The translations under genes were made by a program, and so were the position numbers. Shown here one piece after another: positions 56,693 through 64,000 of a DNA stretch of 64,000 bases (position 1 is its first letter; the number at the start of each line of letters is the position of its first letter). Under the pieces are notes generated by a model that worked only from the letters and a program-made list of their open reading frames with translations, was not told where the DNA came from and did no database searches. This stretch comes from Bradyrhizobium elkanii USDA 76 (GTDB lineage Bacteria; Pseudomonadota; Alphaproteobacteria; Rhizobiales; Xanthobacteraceae): contig NZ_CP066356.1 of NCBI RefSeq assembly GCF_023278185.1, positions 1,542,001-1,606,000 of the forward strand. Reading direction: 5' to 3'.

Positions 56693-56859
56693 TGGAGGTT
56701 CTGGTCATTTTGGTGCCGCTGGCTCTCGCACTTGGCTTTGCCGGCCTGCTCGGCTTTCTCTGGTCACTCAAGAGCGGACAATATGACGACCTCGATGGCG
56801 CGGCCTGGCGCGCCATCGCCGACGATGAGCCCGCCAATGGTCAAGGCCGGTCCAAGTAA
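56692..56859 (+). CDS. fixS: cbb3 assembly protein FixS/CcoS
   Basis: A 55-residue protein with one helix (about 3-26, VLVILVPLALALGFAGLLGFLW) followed by SLKSGQYDDLDGAAWR, the clear CcoS pattern. ATG overlaps the fixI stop. It is needed for cofactor insertion in cbb3 oxidase. Confidence 0.93.
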   Translation: MEVLVILVPLALALGFAGLLGFLWSLKSGQYDDLDGAAWRAIADDEPANGQGRSK

Positions 56860-57011
56860 TGAAAGTATACCAACGAAACCACCGCGGCGATGGTCATTGC
56901 CGTTGAGGCGAGCGCTAGGACCAATGTCCAGTCCATTCGGCGCGACTGCGGCACCCGCGAGCGGAGAAGCAGGACCGCGACCAGCCGGTTGATGGCACCA
57001 AACCGCGCCAT
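56841..57011 (-). CDS. Small single-helix membrane protein
   Basis: A 56-residue protein from ATG 57011 (GTG 57026 also possible) with a basic start and one helix (about 28-50). Its end overlaps fixS by 19 bases and its start lies next to the stop of the gene at 57014 (TGACGATG), so it may be coupled to that gene. Unknown. Confidence 0.5.
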   Translation of the reverse strand: MARFGAINRLVAVLLLRSRVPQSRRMDWTLVLALASTAMTIAAVVSLVYFHYLDRP

Positions 57012-57013
57012 CG

Positions 57014-57259
57014 TCAGCAGCAGCACATCGGCAGCACGTCAGGCCGCCAGTAGCGCCAGTGCGTCGCCGACACAGTAACAGGTTGCATCGTTACGGCGTC
57101 CAGCCACCCCTCGGTGTGGCGGATGCAGGGGATGCCGAGCGGCTGATGTTCGCCATCAATCATTGCAAGTTCGATCACGCAACCGAATGGCGCCGACGCG
57201 ATGTCGCGCCATCCCAAAAGGGTGAGCCGGCCAAGCCATGATGTGAATGTGTGGCGCAC
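57014..57259 (-). CDS. Small protein, paralogue of the one at 45879
   Basis: An 81-residue soluble protein with W.DIASAPFGCVIELAMIDG, PCIRHTEGWLD and a THWRYW end, shared with the protein at 45879. A FixK box lies 57-70 bases upstream of ATG 57259, which supports this start. Function unknown. Confidence 0.7.
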   Translation of the reverse strand: MRHTFTSWLGRLTLLGWRDIASAPFGCVIELAMIDGEHQPLGIPCIRHTEGWLDAVTMQPVTVSATHWRYWRPDVLPMCCC

Positions 57260-57315
57260 GCAACATCGCCTCCGGTCGATATTGTTCCTTGTCGCACGTG
57301 TAGCAGTTCGAGCGA

Positions 57316-57329
57316 TTGACGTGGCTCAA
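57316..57329 (-). promoter_or_regulatory. FixK/FNR-type box
   Basis: TTGACGTGGCTCAA, 57-70 bases upstream of the gene at 57259. Confidence 0.82.
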
Positions 57330-57357
57330 CGTCTCCGGTGCGACGGCGAGGGGGCTG

Positions 57358-57371
57358 TTGACCCAGCTCAA
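57358..57371. promoter_or_regulatory. FixK/FNR-type box
   Basis: TTGACCCAGCTCAA, in the middle of the region between the gene at 57259 and nnrS (178-191 bases upstream of nnrS). Confidence 0.65.
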
Positions 57372-57459
57372 TCCAGAAGCGGGAGGGCGGCATATTCTTG
57401 AGAAGTGCCCGCGGCAAAGGAAAGCCGGAGCGAGCGCCAGGGAGTATCGCGGGCCAGGT

Positions 57460-57473
57460 TTGACGCAGATCAA
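57460..57473 (+). promoter_or_regulatory. FixK/FNR-type box
   Basis: TTGACGCAGATCAA, 76-89 bases upstream of the nnrS start. Confidence 0.8.
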
Positions 57474-57548
57474 TTCAAGATTCGCGGCGTCGCGATTGAT
57501 TTGCATCGCGCAGTATCGTGCCAGACCCGCTGAACAAGGAAGACGTCC

Positions 57549-58727
57549 ATGGCGACGATGCAGAAGTCAAGGAGCTACCGGGGCCCAGCACTGTTCTCCC
57601 ACGGTTTTCGGCCGTTCTTTCTGTTCGGCGCCATCTACGCCGGCGCGATCGTTCCATTGTGGATGGCGGTCTTCGTGGGGGATGTCAGCCTTCCAACCGC
57701 GTTCGCGTCACGGGACTGGCACGTGCATGAGATGTTGTTCGGTTATGTGGGTGCGGTGATAGCGGGCTTCCTCCTGACCGCCGTTCCGAACTGGACAGGA
57801 CGTCTCCCGATCCAGGGCGGTCCACTCGCCGCTCTGTTCGGCGCCTGGCTTGCCGGAAGACTGGCCGCGACATTCTCAGGCATCATCGGCTGGCAATTGG
57901 CGCTTGCGATCGACGCTGCGTTTCTGCTCTCGCTCGTCGCCGCAGCCGCCCGCGAGATCATCGCTGGACGAAAGTGGGGCAATCTGAAGGTGGTGGGCAT
58001 CGTGTCGCTGCTTGCGGCCACCAACATCGCTTTCCATATCGAGGCACATTTCAATGGCGTCGCGGACTATTCAGCGCGGGCCGGTGTTGCGCTCGTCGTT
58101 ACGCTGGTTTGCGTGATCGGAGGGCGGATCGTTCCGAGCTTCACGCGCAACTGGCTCTCGAGCCAGAAGCCGGGTCGGCTGCCTGTTCCCTTCAACCGAT
58201 TCGACGCGGCGACGATAATTGTCGGCGCGTGCGCTATGGGTGCATGGGCGGCGGTTCCTTCCGGTCGCGCGGTCGCAGGTGCTCTGGGAATTGCTGGAGT
58301 GCTCCATGTTATCCGACTCGTTCGCTGGGCCGGCCATCGAACGATATCGGACCGGCTCGTCCTGATCCTCCACGTTGCCTACGCGTTCGTGCCTGCCGGT
58401 TTTTTCCTGGCGGCACTATCTTCGCTAGACCTCGTCGCACCCAGCGCAGGGGTTCATGCCTGGACCGGCGGTGCGATCGGTTCGATGACGATCGCCGTGA
58501 TGACGCGGGCGTCGCTCGGTCATACGGGGCAGGCGCTTTCAGCATCCACTGCCACTCAGGCCGTTTACGCCTCGATCATCGTCGCAGCGCTGGCGCGGAT
58601 ATGCGCCTCTGTTGAGCCGGCCTATTCGATCCCGCTGCTGATGATCGCGGGTATCGCATGGACAGGAGCGTTTCTGGGTTTCGCGCTCGCTTACGCCCCG
58701 CTGCTGTGTAGCGCTCGCAAGCTCTGA
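57549..58727 (+). CDS. nnrS: NnrS-family heme-copper membrane protein
   Basis: The 392-residue protein has about 12 helices and the NnrS opening FSHGFRPFFLFGAIYA, then WHVHEMLFGYVGAVIAGFLLTAVPNWTG. NnrS proteins bind heme and copper and protect cells from nitric oxide or its iron complexes. Its place before a hemerythrin and narK-narG suits protection during nitrate respiration. FixK boxes lie upstream. Confidence 0.92.
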   Translation: MATMQKSRSYRGPALFSHGFRPFFLFGAIYAGAIVPLWMAVFVGDVSLPTAFASRDWHVHEMLFGYVGAVIAGFLLTAVPNWTGRLPIQGGPLAALFGAWLAGRLAATFSGIIGWQLALAIDAAFLLSLVAAAAREIIAGRKWGNLKVVGIVSLLAATNIAFHIEAHFNGVADYSARAGVALVVTLVCVIGGRIVPSFTRNWLSSQKPGRLPVPFNRFDAATIIVGACAMGAWAAVPSGRAVAGALGIAGVLHVIRLVRWAGHRTISDRLVLILHVAYAFVPAGFFLAALSSLDLVAPSAGVHAWTGGAIGSMTIAVMTRASLGHTGQALSASTATQAVYASIIVAALARICASVEPAYSIPLLMIAGIAWTGAFLGFALAYAPLLCSARKL

Positions 58728-58749
58728 GACGGCGATGACGGATCATGGA

Positions 58750-59325
58750 TCAAAGCTTGACTTGGTGGCGTTCCGCTTCAGCCTCCTGCTCCAGTCGCAG
58801 AATATGCGCTCTCAAGGCATCGAAGGTCTCTTCGGCGGCTTCGCTGAATAACGGATCCTTGTGATCGGTTAGGGCCGAAGCGACCTCCGTCCAATCCTGG
58901 GGCAATAGAGCCTTGAGCGCCGCCGGGAAGAAATCACGCTCTTCCACCATCATATGGTGGCGCTCCTTCACTATGAAATCTCGTATGATGCGGCTGACCT
59001 CCTGTCGAGGAAGCTCGCGATCCGCGAGGACACCATCGATCGCCTCAGCGAAGCGGCGCAAACGATCGGCTCCATCTGCGTGCTCACGTGCGAGATCGCC
59101 GACGGTTGCAGCCGCATCCGGATCGCGAAGCGTCAGCTTGGAGAAGATCAAGTCTTCCTGGGGATGATGGTATACCTCCGGGTAGACTTTGAAATAGCTG
59201 ATAATCGCTCGAATAACCTCATAGTCGGGGCGACGGCCGCGCTCAAAGAGCTGAAGTTCCCGCTCAAGGACAGTGAGGAGCAAATCAATATTGCGATGCT
59301 CTCGGCGCAAAAGATCGATAATCAC
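58750..59325 (-). CDS. Hemerythrin-domain protein
   Basis: From GTG 59325, with GAGGAAGG eight bases before it, the protein has 191 residues. Iron ligands are visible: REHRNIDLL, YPEVYHHPQEDLIF, LAREHADG and ERHHMMVEERDFFP, the four-helix H/HxxxE/H pattern. A longer open frame (to 59418) would run through a perfect FixK2-type box (59390-59403); the box is 65-78 bases from the GTG, as is usual here. A diiron protein of this kind may bind O2 or NO, or repair iron-sulfur clusters. Confidence 0.85.
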   Translation of the reverse strand: MIIDLLRREHRNIDLLLTVLERELQLFERGRRPDYEVIRAIISYFKVYPEVYHHPQEDLIFSKLTLRDPDAAATVGDLAREHADGADRLRRFAEAIDGVLADRELPRQEVSRIIRDFIVKERHHMMVEERDFFPAALKALLPQDWTEVASALTDHKDPLFSEAAEETFDALRAHILRLEQEAEAERHQVKL

Positions 59326-59389
59326 TGCAGCGCCTTCCTCAGAGGAGATACCTAGATAACTAAAGTAGGCCGAAGCCGGTTTCGCCTTT

Positions 59390-59403
59390 TTGCGCCAGAT
59401 CAA
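59390..59403 (-). promoter_or_regulatory. FixK2-type box
   Basis: TTGCGCCAGATCAA, 65-78 bases upstream of the hemerythrin GTG. Another small frame (59360-59551 minus) spans it, so that frame is doubtful. Confidence 0.75.
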
Positions 59404-59537
59404 ACCTGAGCCGAACAAAGTGCAGCGCCTCCTCGTTCAAAAAAGCGGAAGGCGGCAATGCTGCGATTTCGCCCGCCGCGTCGATCCAGCGGCTATCGCT
59501 CGCAGAGACGCCGCGCGGCTGATTTAGCCGGGCGCGT

Positions 59538-59551
59538 TTGATCTGGCGCAA
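59538..59551 (+). promoter_or_regulatory. FixK2-type box of narK
   Basis: TTGATCTGGCGCAA, 60-73 bases upstream of narK; identical to the box at 11315-11328. Confidence 0.87.
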
Positions 59552-59610
59552 ATCAATTCAATTCAAGTTCTGCGATCCATGTTCCTGCAACAGCCATTCC
59601 GAGGGGCACC

Positions 59611-62355
59611 ATGGACGCTGCAGGTTCGAGTACCAAACGCGAAAGCCGGGCACTTTGGCTTTCGACGATTTCCTTCACGATCTGCTTCGCAGTCTGGACG
59701 ATTTTCTCGATCATCGGGATTCGGATCAAGCAGGAGCTTGGGCTGAATGATACCGAGTTCGGTTTGCTGGTTGGCACACCGATTTTGAGCGGATCGTTGA
59801 TCCGGCTGGTGCTGGGCATCTGGACCGACCAGTATGGTGGGCGGCGGGTTTACACCGCGGTGATGCTGTCCGCGGCGGTCGCAACCTATCTGCTGACGTG
59901 GGCACATACTTATCCCGGATTCCTGCTCGCGGCCTTCTTTGTCGGCATCGCGGGTGGCTCGTTTGCAGTGGGCGTGGCTTATGTCTCGCGGTTCTATCCG
60001 GCAGCCAAGCAGGGAACCGCGCTCGGGATTTTCGGCGCGGGTAATGTGGGTGCCGCGGTGACAAAATTCCTCGCGCCGTTTGTGCTGGTCGCCTATGGCT
60101 GGCAGGCCGTGGCCCAGATCTGGGCACTCGCCATCGCCGTGATGGGCATCATCTTCTGGATATTCTCCGACGAAGACCCGGTCGTTCGTGCGCGTCGCGA
60201 GCGGCATCAGCAGCCGAAAAGTGCCTGGCTCGAGCTCGCGCCCCTGATGAATGTCCAGGTCTGGCGCTTTGCGCTGTACTATTTCTTCGTGTTTGGCGCC
60301 TTTGTCGCGTTGTCGCTCTGGTTGCCGCAGTACCTGATCAAGGTCTACGGCGTCGACATCAAGACGGCCGGCATGATGGCCGCAATGTTCTCGTTCCCCG
60401 CCAGCGTGTTCCGTGCTTATGGCGGCCATCTCTCCGATCGCTATGGCGCGCGGCGCGTCATGTACTGGACGCTCCTGGTCGGCGCTGCCGCGACCTTCCT
60501 CCTGTCTTATCCGCCGACCGACTACTTGGTGAAGACGGTCAACGGTACGGTCGGCTTCCATCTCGAGATGGGACTGGTGCCGTTCGTGGTCACCGTGTTC
60601 GTTCTGGGCTTCTTCATGGCGCTCGGAAAGGCTGCGGTCTACAAGCACATCCCGGTCTACTATCCGCAGAATGTCGGCGCCGTCGGCGGCTTGGTCGGCA
60701 TGATCGGCGGCCTCGGCGGTTTCGTGCTGCCGATCGCGTTCGGCGCGCTCGTCGATCTGACGGGGCTCTGGACCAGCTGCTTCATGCTGTTGTTCGTGCT
60801 GGTCACGACCGCGCTGGTCTGGATGCACGTCTCCATCAGGCAGATGGAGCGCGGCGTGGTCGGCGAAGCACTCAAGAAGCTTCCCGAACTCCCCGAGATG
60901 CTTGACATTCATCAGCCGCAGCATGTCGGCGCGCTGTCCGGCGCCGTCCTCACCGACTGGCGCCCGGAGGATGCCGCGTTCTGGGCCGGCGGCGGACGGG
61001 CGATCGCCCGGCGCAATCTTTGGATTTCGATCCCGGCGCTGCTGCTGTCCTTTGCGGTGTGGCAGGTCTGGTCGGTGGTGGTGGCCAAATTGCCGTCGGT
61101 CGGCTTCCAGTTCACGACCGACCAGCTGTTCTGGCTTGCGGCGCTGCCCGGCATATCGGGCGCGGTGCTGCGGATATTCTACTCTTTCATGGTGCCGATC
61201 TTCGGCGGACGGCTGTGGACCACGCTTGCCACCTGGTCGCTGCTGCTGCCCGCCGTCGGTATCGGTTATGCCGTGCAAAATCCGGCGACGCCGTATCCGG
61301 TCTTCCTGGGGCTCGCGTTGTTGTGCGGTTTCGGCGGCGGCAATTTTGCCTCCTCGATGGCCAACATATCGTTCTTCTTCCCCCGCGCGGAGAAGGGAAA
61401 CGCGCTCGCGCTCAATGCGGGTCTCGGCAATCTCGGCGTCAGCGTCGTGCAGTTCGTCGTGCCGATCGTGATCACCGTGGGCGTGTTCGGTTGGTTCGGG
61501 GGCGATCCGACCGCGGTCAAGAGCGGGAACACCGAAGTGCCGCTCTGGCTACAGAATGCCGGCTTCGTCTGGGTTCCGTTCATCGTCGCCAGCGCCTTTG
61601 CGGCCTGGTTCGGCATGAACGACATTGCATCCGCCAAAGCCTCGTTTACGGACCAGGCGGTGATCTTCCAGCGTAAGCACAACTGGATCATGTGCTGGCT
61701 CTACACCGGCACCTTCGGCTCCTTCATTGGTTACTCGGCGGGCTTCCCCCTGCTGACGAAGACCCAATTTCCCGCCGTCGATGCGCTGCAATTCGCCTTC
61801 CTTGGCCCGCTGGTCGGGGCGCTGTCGCGATCAGCCACGGGCTGGATGGCCGACAAATGGGGCGGCGGCCGCGTGACCGTCGGCGTGTTCGCGCTGATGA
61901 TGGTTGGCGTGCTCGGGGTGCTTTATTTCCTCGGTATCAAGGATCAACCCGGCGCGTTCTGGGGATTCTTCGCGATGTTCCTGCTGTTGTTCTTCGCGAC
62001 CGGCGTCGGCAACGCGTCGACCTTCCAGATGATCCCCAACATCATGCGGCAGGAGATGAACCGCCTGATGCCGACCGCCGATCCCGCGACCCGGTTGCGC
62101 CAGGCCGAGAAGGAATCGGCCGCCATAACCGGCTTCACCTCCGCGATTGCCGCGTTCGGGGCATTCTTTATTCCGAAGTCGTTCGGCACCTCGATCGACC
62201 TCACTGGCGGCGTTCAGGCGGCGCTGTGGGGATTCTTCATCTTCTATGTGACCTGCATCGTCATCACTTGGGCTGTCTATACCCGCAAGGGTGGCCTGCT
62301 TCACGACATCGAACGGCGCGCTCGGATCTCGCCCGCCACCCAGCCCGCGGAATAA
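59611..62355 (+). CDS. narK: Fused double nitrate/nitrite transporter NarK
   Basis: The 914-residue protein holds two complete MFS modules of about 12 helices each (about residues 1-420 and 460-900). Both halves contain nitrate-porter signature stretches: GNVGAAVTKFLAPFVL in the first, and AGLGNLGVSVVQFVVPI in the second. Fusion of NarK1 (nitrate/H+) with NarK2 (nitrate/nitrite antiport) is known in Paracoccus and other denitrifiers. It lies 11 bases before narG, so it begins a narK-nar operon. Confidence 0.95.
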   Translation: MDAAGSSTKRESRALWLSTISFTICFAVWTIFSIIGIRIKQELGLNDTEFGLLVGTPILSGSLIRLVLGIWTDQYGGRRVYTAVMLSAAVATYLLTWAHTYPGFLLAAFFVGIAGGSFAVGVAYVSRFYPAAKQGTALGIFGAGNVGAAVTKFLAPFVLVAYGWQAVAQIWALAIAVMGIIFWIFSDEDPVVRARRERHQQPKSAWLELAPLMNVQVWRFALYYFFVFGAFVALSLWLPQYLIKVYGVDIKTAGMMAAMFSFPASVFRAYGGHLSDRYGARRVMYWTLLVGAAATFLLSYPPTDYLVKTVNGTVGFHLEMGLVPFVVTVFVLGFFMALGKAAVYKHIPVYYPQNVGAVGGLVGMIGGLGGFVLPIAFGALVDLTGLWTSCFMLLFVLVTTALVWMHVSIRQMERGVVGEALKKLPELPEMLDIHQPQHVGALSGAVLTDWRPEDAAFWAGGGRAIARRNLWISIPALLLSFAVWQVWSVVVAKLPSVGFQFTTDQLFWLAALPGISGAVLRIFYSFMVPIFGGRLWTTLATWSLLLPAVGIGYAVQNPATPYPVFLGLALLCGFGGGNFASSMANISFFFPRAEKGNALALNAGLGNLGVSVVQFVVPIVITVGVFGWFGGDPTAVKSGNTEVPLWLQNAGFVWVPFIVASAFAAWFGMNDIASAKASFTDQAVIFQRKHNWIMCWLYTGTFGSFIGYSAGFPLLTKTQFPAVDALQFAFLGPLVGALSRSATGWMADKWGGGRVTVGVFALMMVGVLGVLYFLGIKDQPGAFWGFFAMFLLLFFATGVGNASTFQMIPNIMRQEMNRLMPTADPATRLRQAEKESAAITGFTSAIAAFGAFFIPKSFGTSIDLTGGVQAALWGFFIFYVTCIVITWAVYTRKGGLLHDIERRARISPATQPAE

Positions 62356-62366
62356 GGAGACGAGGG

Positions 62367-64000
62367 ATGAGCCATTTCCTGGACAGGCTGACATTCTTCA
62401 CACGCGCCAAGCCGGATTTTGCCGATGGTCACGGCGTGACGACGACCGAGGACCGCTCCTGGGAGGACGGCTACCGGAAGCGCTGGCAGCACGACAAGAT
62501 CGTGCGGTCGACGCATGGTGTGAACTGCACCGGCTCCTGTTCGTGGAAGGTCTATGTCAAGGGCGGCATCGTCACCTGGGAAACCCAGCAGACTGACTAT
62601 CCGCGCACGCGCCCGGACCTTCCAAACCACGAACCCCGCGGCTGTGCGCGCGGCGCCAGCTACAGCTGGTACCTCTATTCCGGCAACCGCGTGAAATATC
62701 CGCTGGTGCGCTCGCGGCTGTTGAAGCTGTGGCGCGAGGCGCGCGCTGTGATGACACCGGTCGCGGCCTGGAAATCGATCGTCGAAGATCCGACGAAGCG
62801 AGCGGCCTATGTGCAGAAGCGCGGCCTCGGCGGCTTCGTTCGCGCCAGCTGGGCCGAGGTCAATGAGATCGTGGCGTCCGCCAACGCCTACACCGCGAAG
62901 ACTTACGGTCCGGACCGGGTGTTTGGCTTCTCGCCGATTCCGGCGATGTCGATGGTGAGCTACGCGGCAGGCGCGCGCTATTTGTCGCTGCTCGGCGGCG
63001 TCTGCATGTCGTTCTACGACTGGTATTGCGACCTGCCGCCGGCCTCGCCGCAGACCTGGGGCGAGCAGACCGACGTGCCCGAAAGCGCAGACTGGTACAA
63101 TGCGGGCTTCCTGATCCTGTGGGGATCGAACGTCCCGCAGACGCGCACGCCGGATGCGCATTTCTATACCGAGGTCCGCTACAAGGGCGCCAAGAGCGTC
63201 GTGATCTGTCCGGATTATTCGGAAGCCTCCAAATTCGCCGATCTCTGGGTGTCACCCAAGCAAGGCACCGACGCGGCGCTGGCGATGGCTATGGGGCACG
63301 TAATCCTCAAGGAATTCCACGTCGATCGGCAGGCCAGATATTTCAACGACTACGCGCGCCAGTATACGGATATGCCATTTCTGGTACGGCTGGTGAAATC
63401 CGAGGGACGGCTCGTGCCTGAGCGGTTCGTGCGCGCCTCGGATTTCGCCACTTCGCTCGACGAGGCCAACAATCCCGAGTGGAAGACGGTGGCCTATGAC
63501 GAGGCGACTGGCGAGATCGTGGTCCCGAACGGCTCGGTCGGATTCCGCTGGGGCGAGCAAGGCAAATGGAATCTGGAGGAGCGGGACTCGAGGAGCCGCG
63601 TCACCAGGCTCCGGCTTTCGCTCGCCGACACCAGGGATGAACTTGCCGACGTGGCATTTCCCTATTTCGGCAATCGCGAGCACGACCATTTCAAGGGAAC
63701 CGACCATCCGGACGTCCTGACGCGCAAAGTCCCCGCCAAGCGGATCCAGCTGAACGACGGCGAGGTGCTGGTGGCGTCGGTCTATGATCTGTTCGTCGCC
63801 AATTACGGCGTCGATCGCGGCTTCGGAGGCGAGCACCTCGGCAACACTTACGACGACATCCAGCCCTATACGCCGGCTTGGGCGGAGAGGATCACCGGCG
63901 TGCCGCGCGATCAGATCATCGCGGTCGCCCGCGAATTCGCCGCCAATGCCGAGAAGACCGGCGGCCGTTCCTTGGTCATCCTCGGCGCCGGGCTGAACCA
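62367..64000 (+). CDS. narG: Respiratory nitrate reductase alpha subunit (5' part; window ends within)
   Basis: The gene starts at ATG 62367 (AAGGAGACGAGGG before it) and runs off the right edge after 544 codons. The opening MSHFLDRLTFFTRAKPDF is NarG-like; HGVNCTGSCSWKVYVKGG (with His for the FS0 cluster) follows, then EPRGCARGASYSWYLYS. The product is the membrane-bound molybdenum enzyme that reduces nitrate to nitrite in anaerobic respiration. narHJI presumably follow outside the window. Confidence 0.95.
   Translation, partial: MSHFLDRLTFFTRAKPDFADGHGVTTTEDRSWEDGYRKRWQHDKIVRSTHGVNCTGSCSWKVYVKGGIVTWETQQTDYPRTRPDLPNHEPRGCARGASYSWYLYSGNRVKYPLVRSRLLKLWREARAVMTPVAAWKSIVEDPTKRAAYVQKRGLGGFVRASWAEVNEIVASANAYTAKTYGPDRVFGFSPIPAMSMVSYAAGARYLSLLGGVCMSFYDWYCDLPPASPQTWGEQTDVPESADWYNAGFLILWGSNVPQTRTPDAHFYTEVRYKGAKSVVICPDYSEASKFADLWVSPKQGTDAALAMAMGHVILKEFHVDRQARYFNDYARQYTDMPFLVRLVKSEGRLVPERFVRASDFATSLDEANNPEWKTVAYDEATGEIVVPNGSVGFRWGEQGKWNLEERDSRSRVTRLRLSLADTRDELADVAFPYFGNREHDHFKGTDHPDVLTRKVPAKRIQLNDGEVLVASVYDLFVANYGVDRGFGGEHLGNTYDDIQPYTPAWAERITGVPRDQIIAVAREFAANAEKTGGRSLVILGAGLN

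Noticed and set aside
59360..59551. 63-codon minus-strand frame between hemerythrin and narK
   Set aside because: Its start lies inside the narK box and it spans the hemerythrin box; both boxes have better explanations.
59563..61278. Minus-strand open frame of 571 codons opposite narK
   Set aside because: Shadow of the fused narK; no ribosome site or domain.

Overview
The window is GC-rich alphaproteobacterial chromosome, most like Bradyrhizobiaceae (Bradyrhizobium or Rhodopseudomonas relatives). This is inferred from a FixL-FixJ-FixK oxygen cascade, fixNOQP and fixGHIS cbb3 oxidase operons, rhizobial-type hypothetical genes and FixK boxes. It reads as a dense low-oxygen regulon island. I counted 33 exact 14-bp TTG(A/C)-N6-(T/G)CAA boxes plus 5 near-matches. 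By my estimate about 4 would occur by chance in 64 kb. Most lie 50 to 75 bases upstream of a start codon.

Layout. 1-4.5 kb: acetate permease (actP, cut by the left edge) with its DUF485 partner, divergent acetyl-CoA synthetase, an adenylate kinase remnant and a cytochrome c. 5-13.6 kb: CBS-BON and CBS proteins, a host-attachment-like protein, a CBS/LOG/beta-CASP nuclease operon, AhpD-like and universal stress proteins. 13.6-19.5 kb: Mg2+ P-type ATPase, another CBS-BON protein and an OpgC-like membrane protein. 19.5-24 kb: hemN, a FixK-type regulator with a FixJ-like site, CBS-BON, cytochrome c and UspA. 24-28.7 kb: a PHB operon (phaB, CBS, eRF1-like, phaC) ending in a broken P-type ATPase. 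28.9-36 kb: kinase/APT ATPase, alcohol dehydrogenase, Hsp20, CBS and an ADP-forming acyl-CoA synthetase/GNAT. 36-39.7 kb: an Mla-like lipid transporter and an acetate kinase fragment. 40-46 kb: a frameshifted chemoreceptor, an AraC regulator, fixJ and fixL. 46-48.4 kb: phasin, small proteins and CBS-BON. 48.4-57 kb: DUF6455-ccoNOQP and fixGHIS. 57-64 kb: nnrS, hemerythrin, a fused narK and narG (cut by the right edge).

How the genes fit together (inference). FixL senses O2 and FixJ activates fixK. FixK-type proteins then switch on high-affinity respiration, nitrate respiration, acetate and PHB metabolism, stress proteins and a large set of CBS/BON proteins and small membrane proteins of unknown role. 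The most distinctive element is five CBS-CBS-BON paralogues, one lone BON protein and three CBS-only proteins, most with their own FixK box. Several genes are decayed (adk, ackA, a P-type ATPase, the chemoreceptor), so the island looks as if it is being remodelled.
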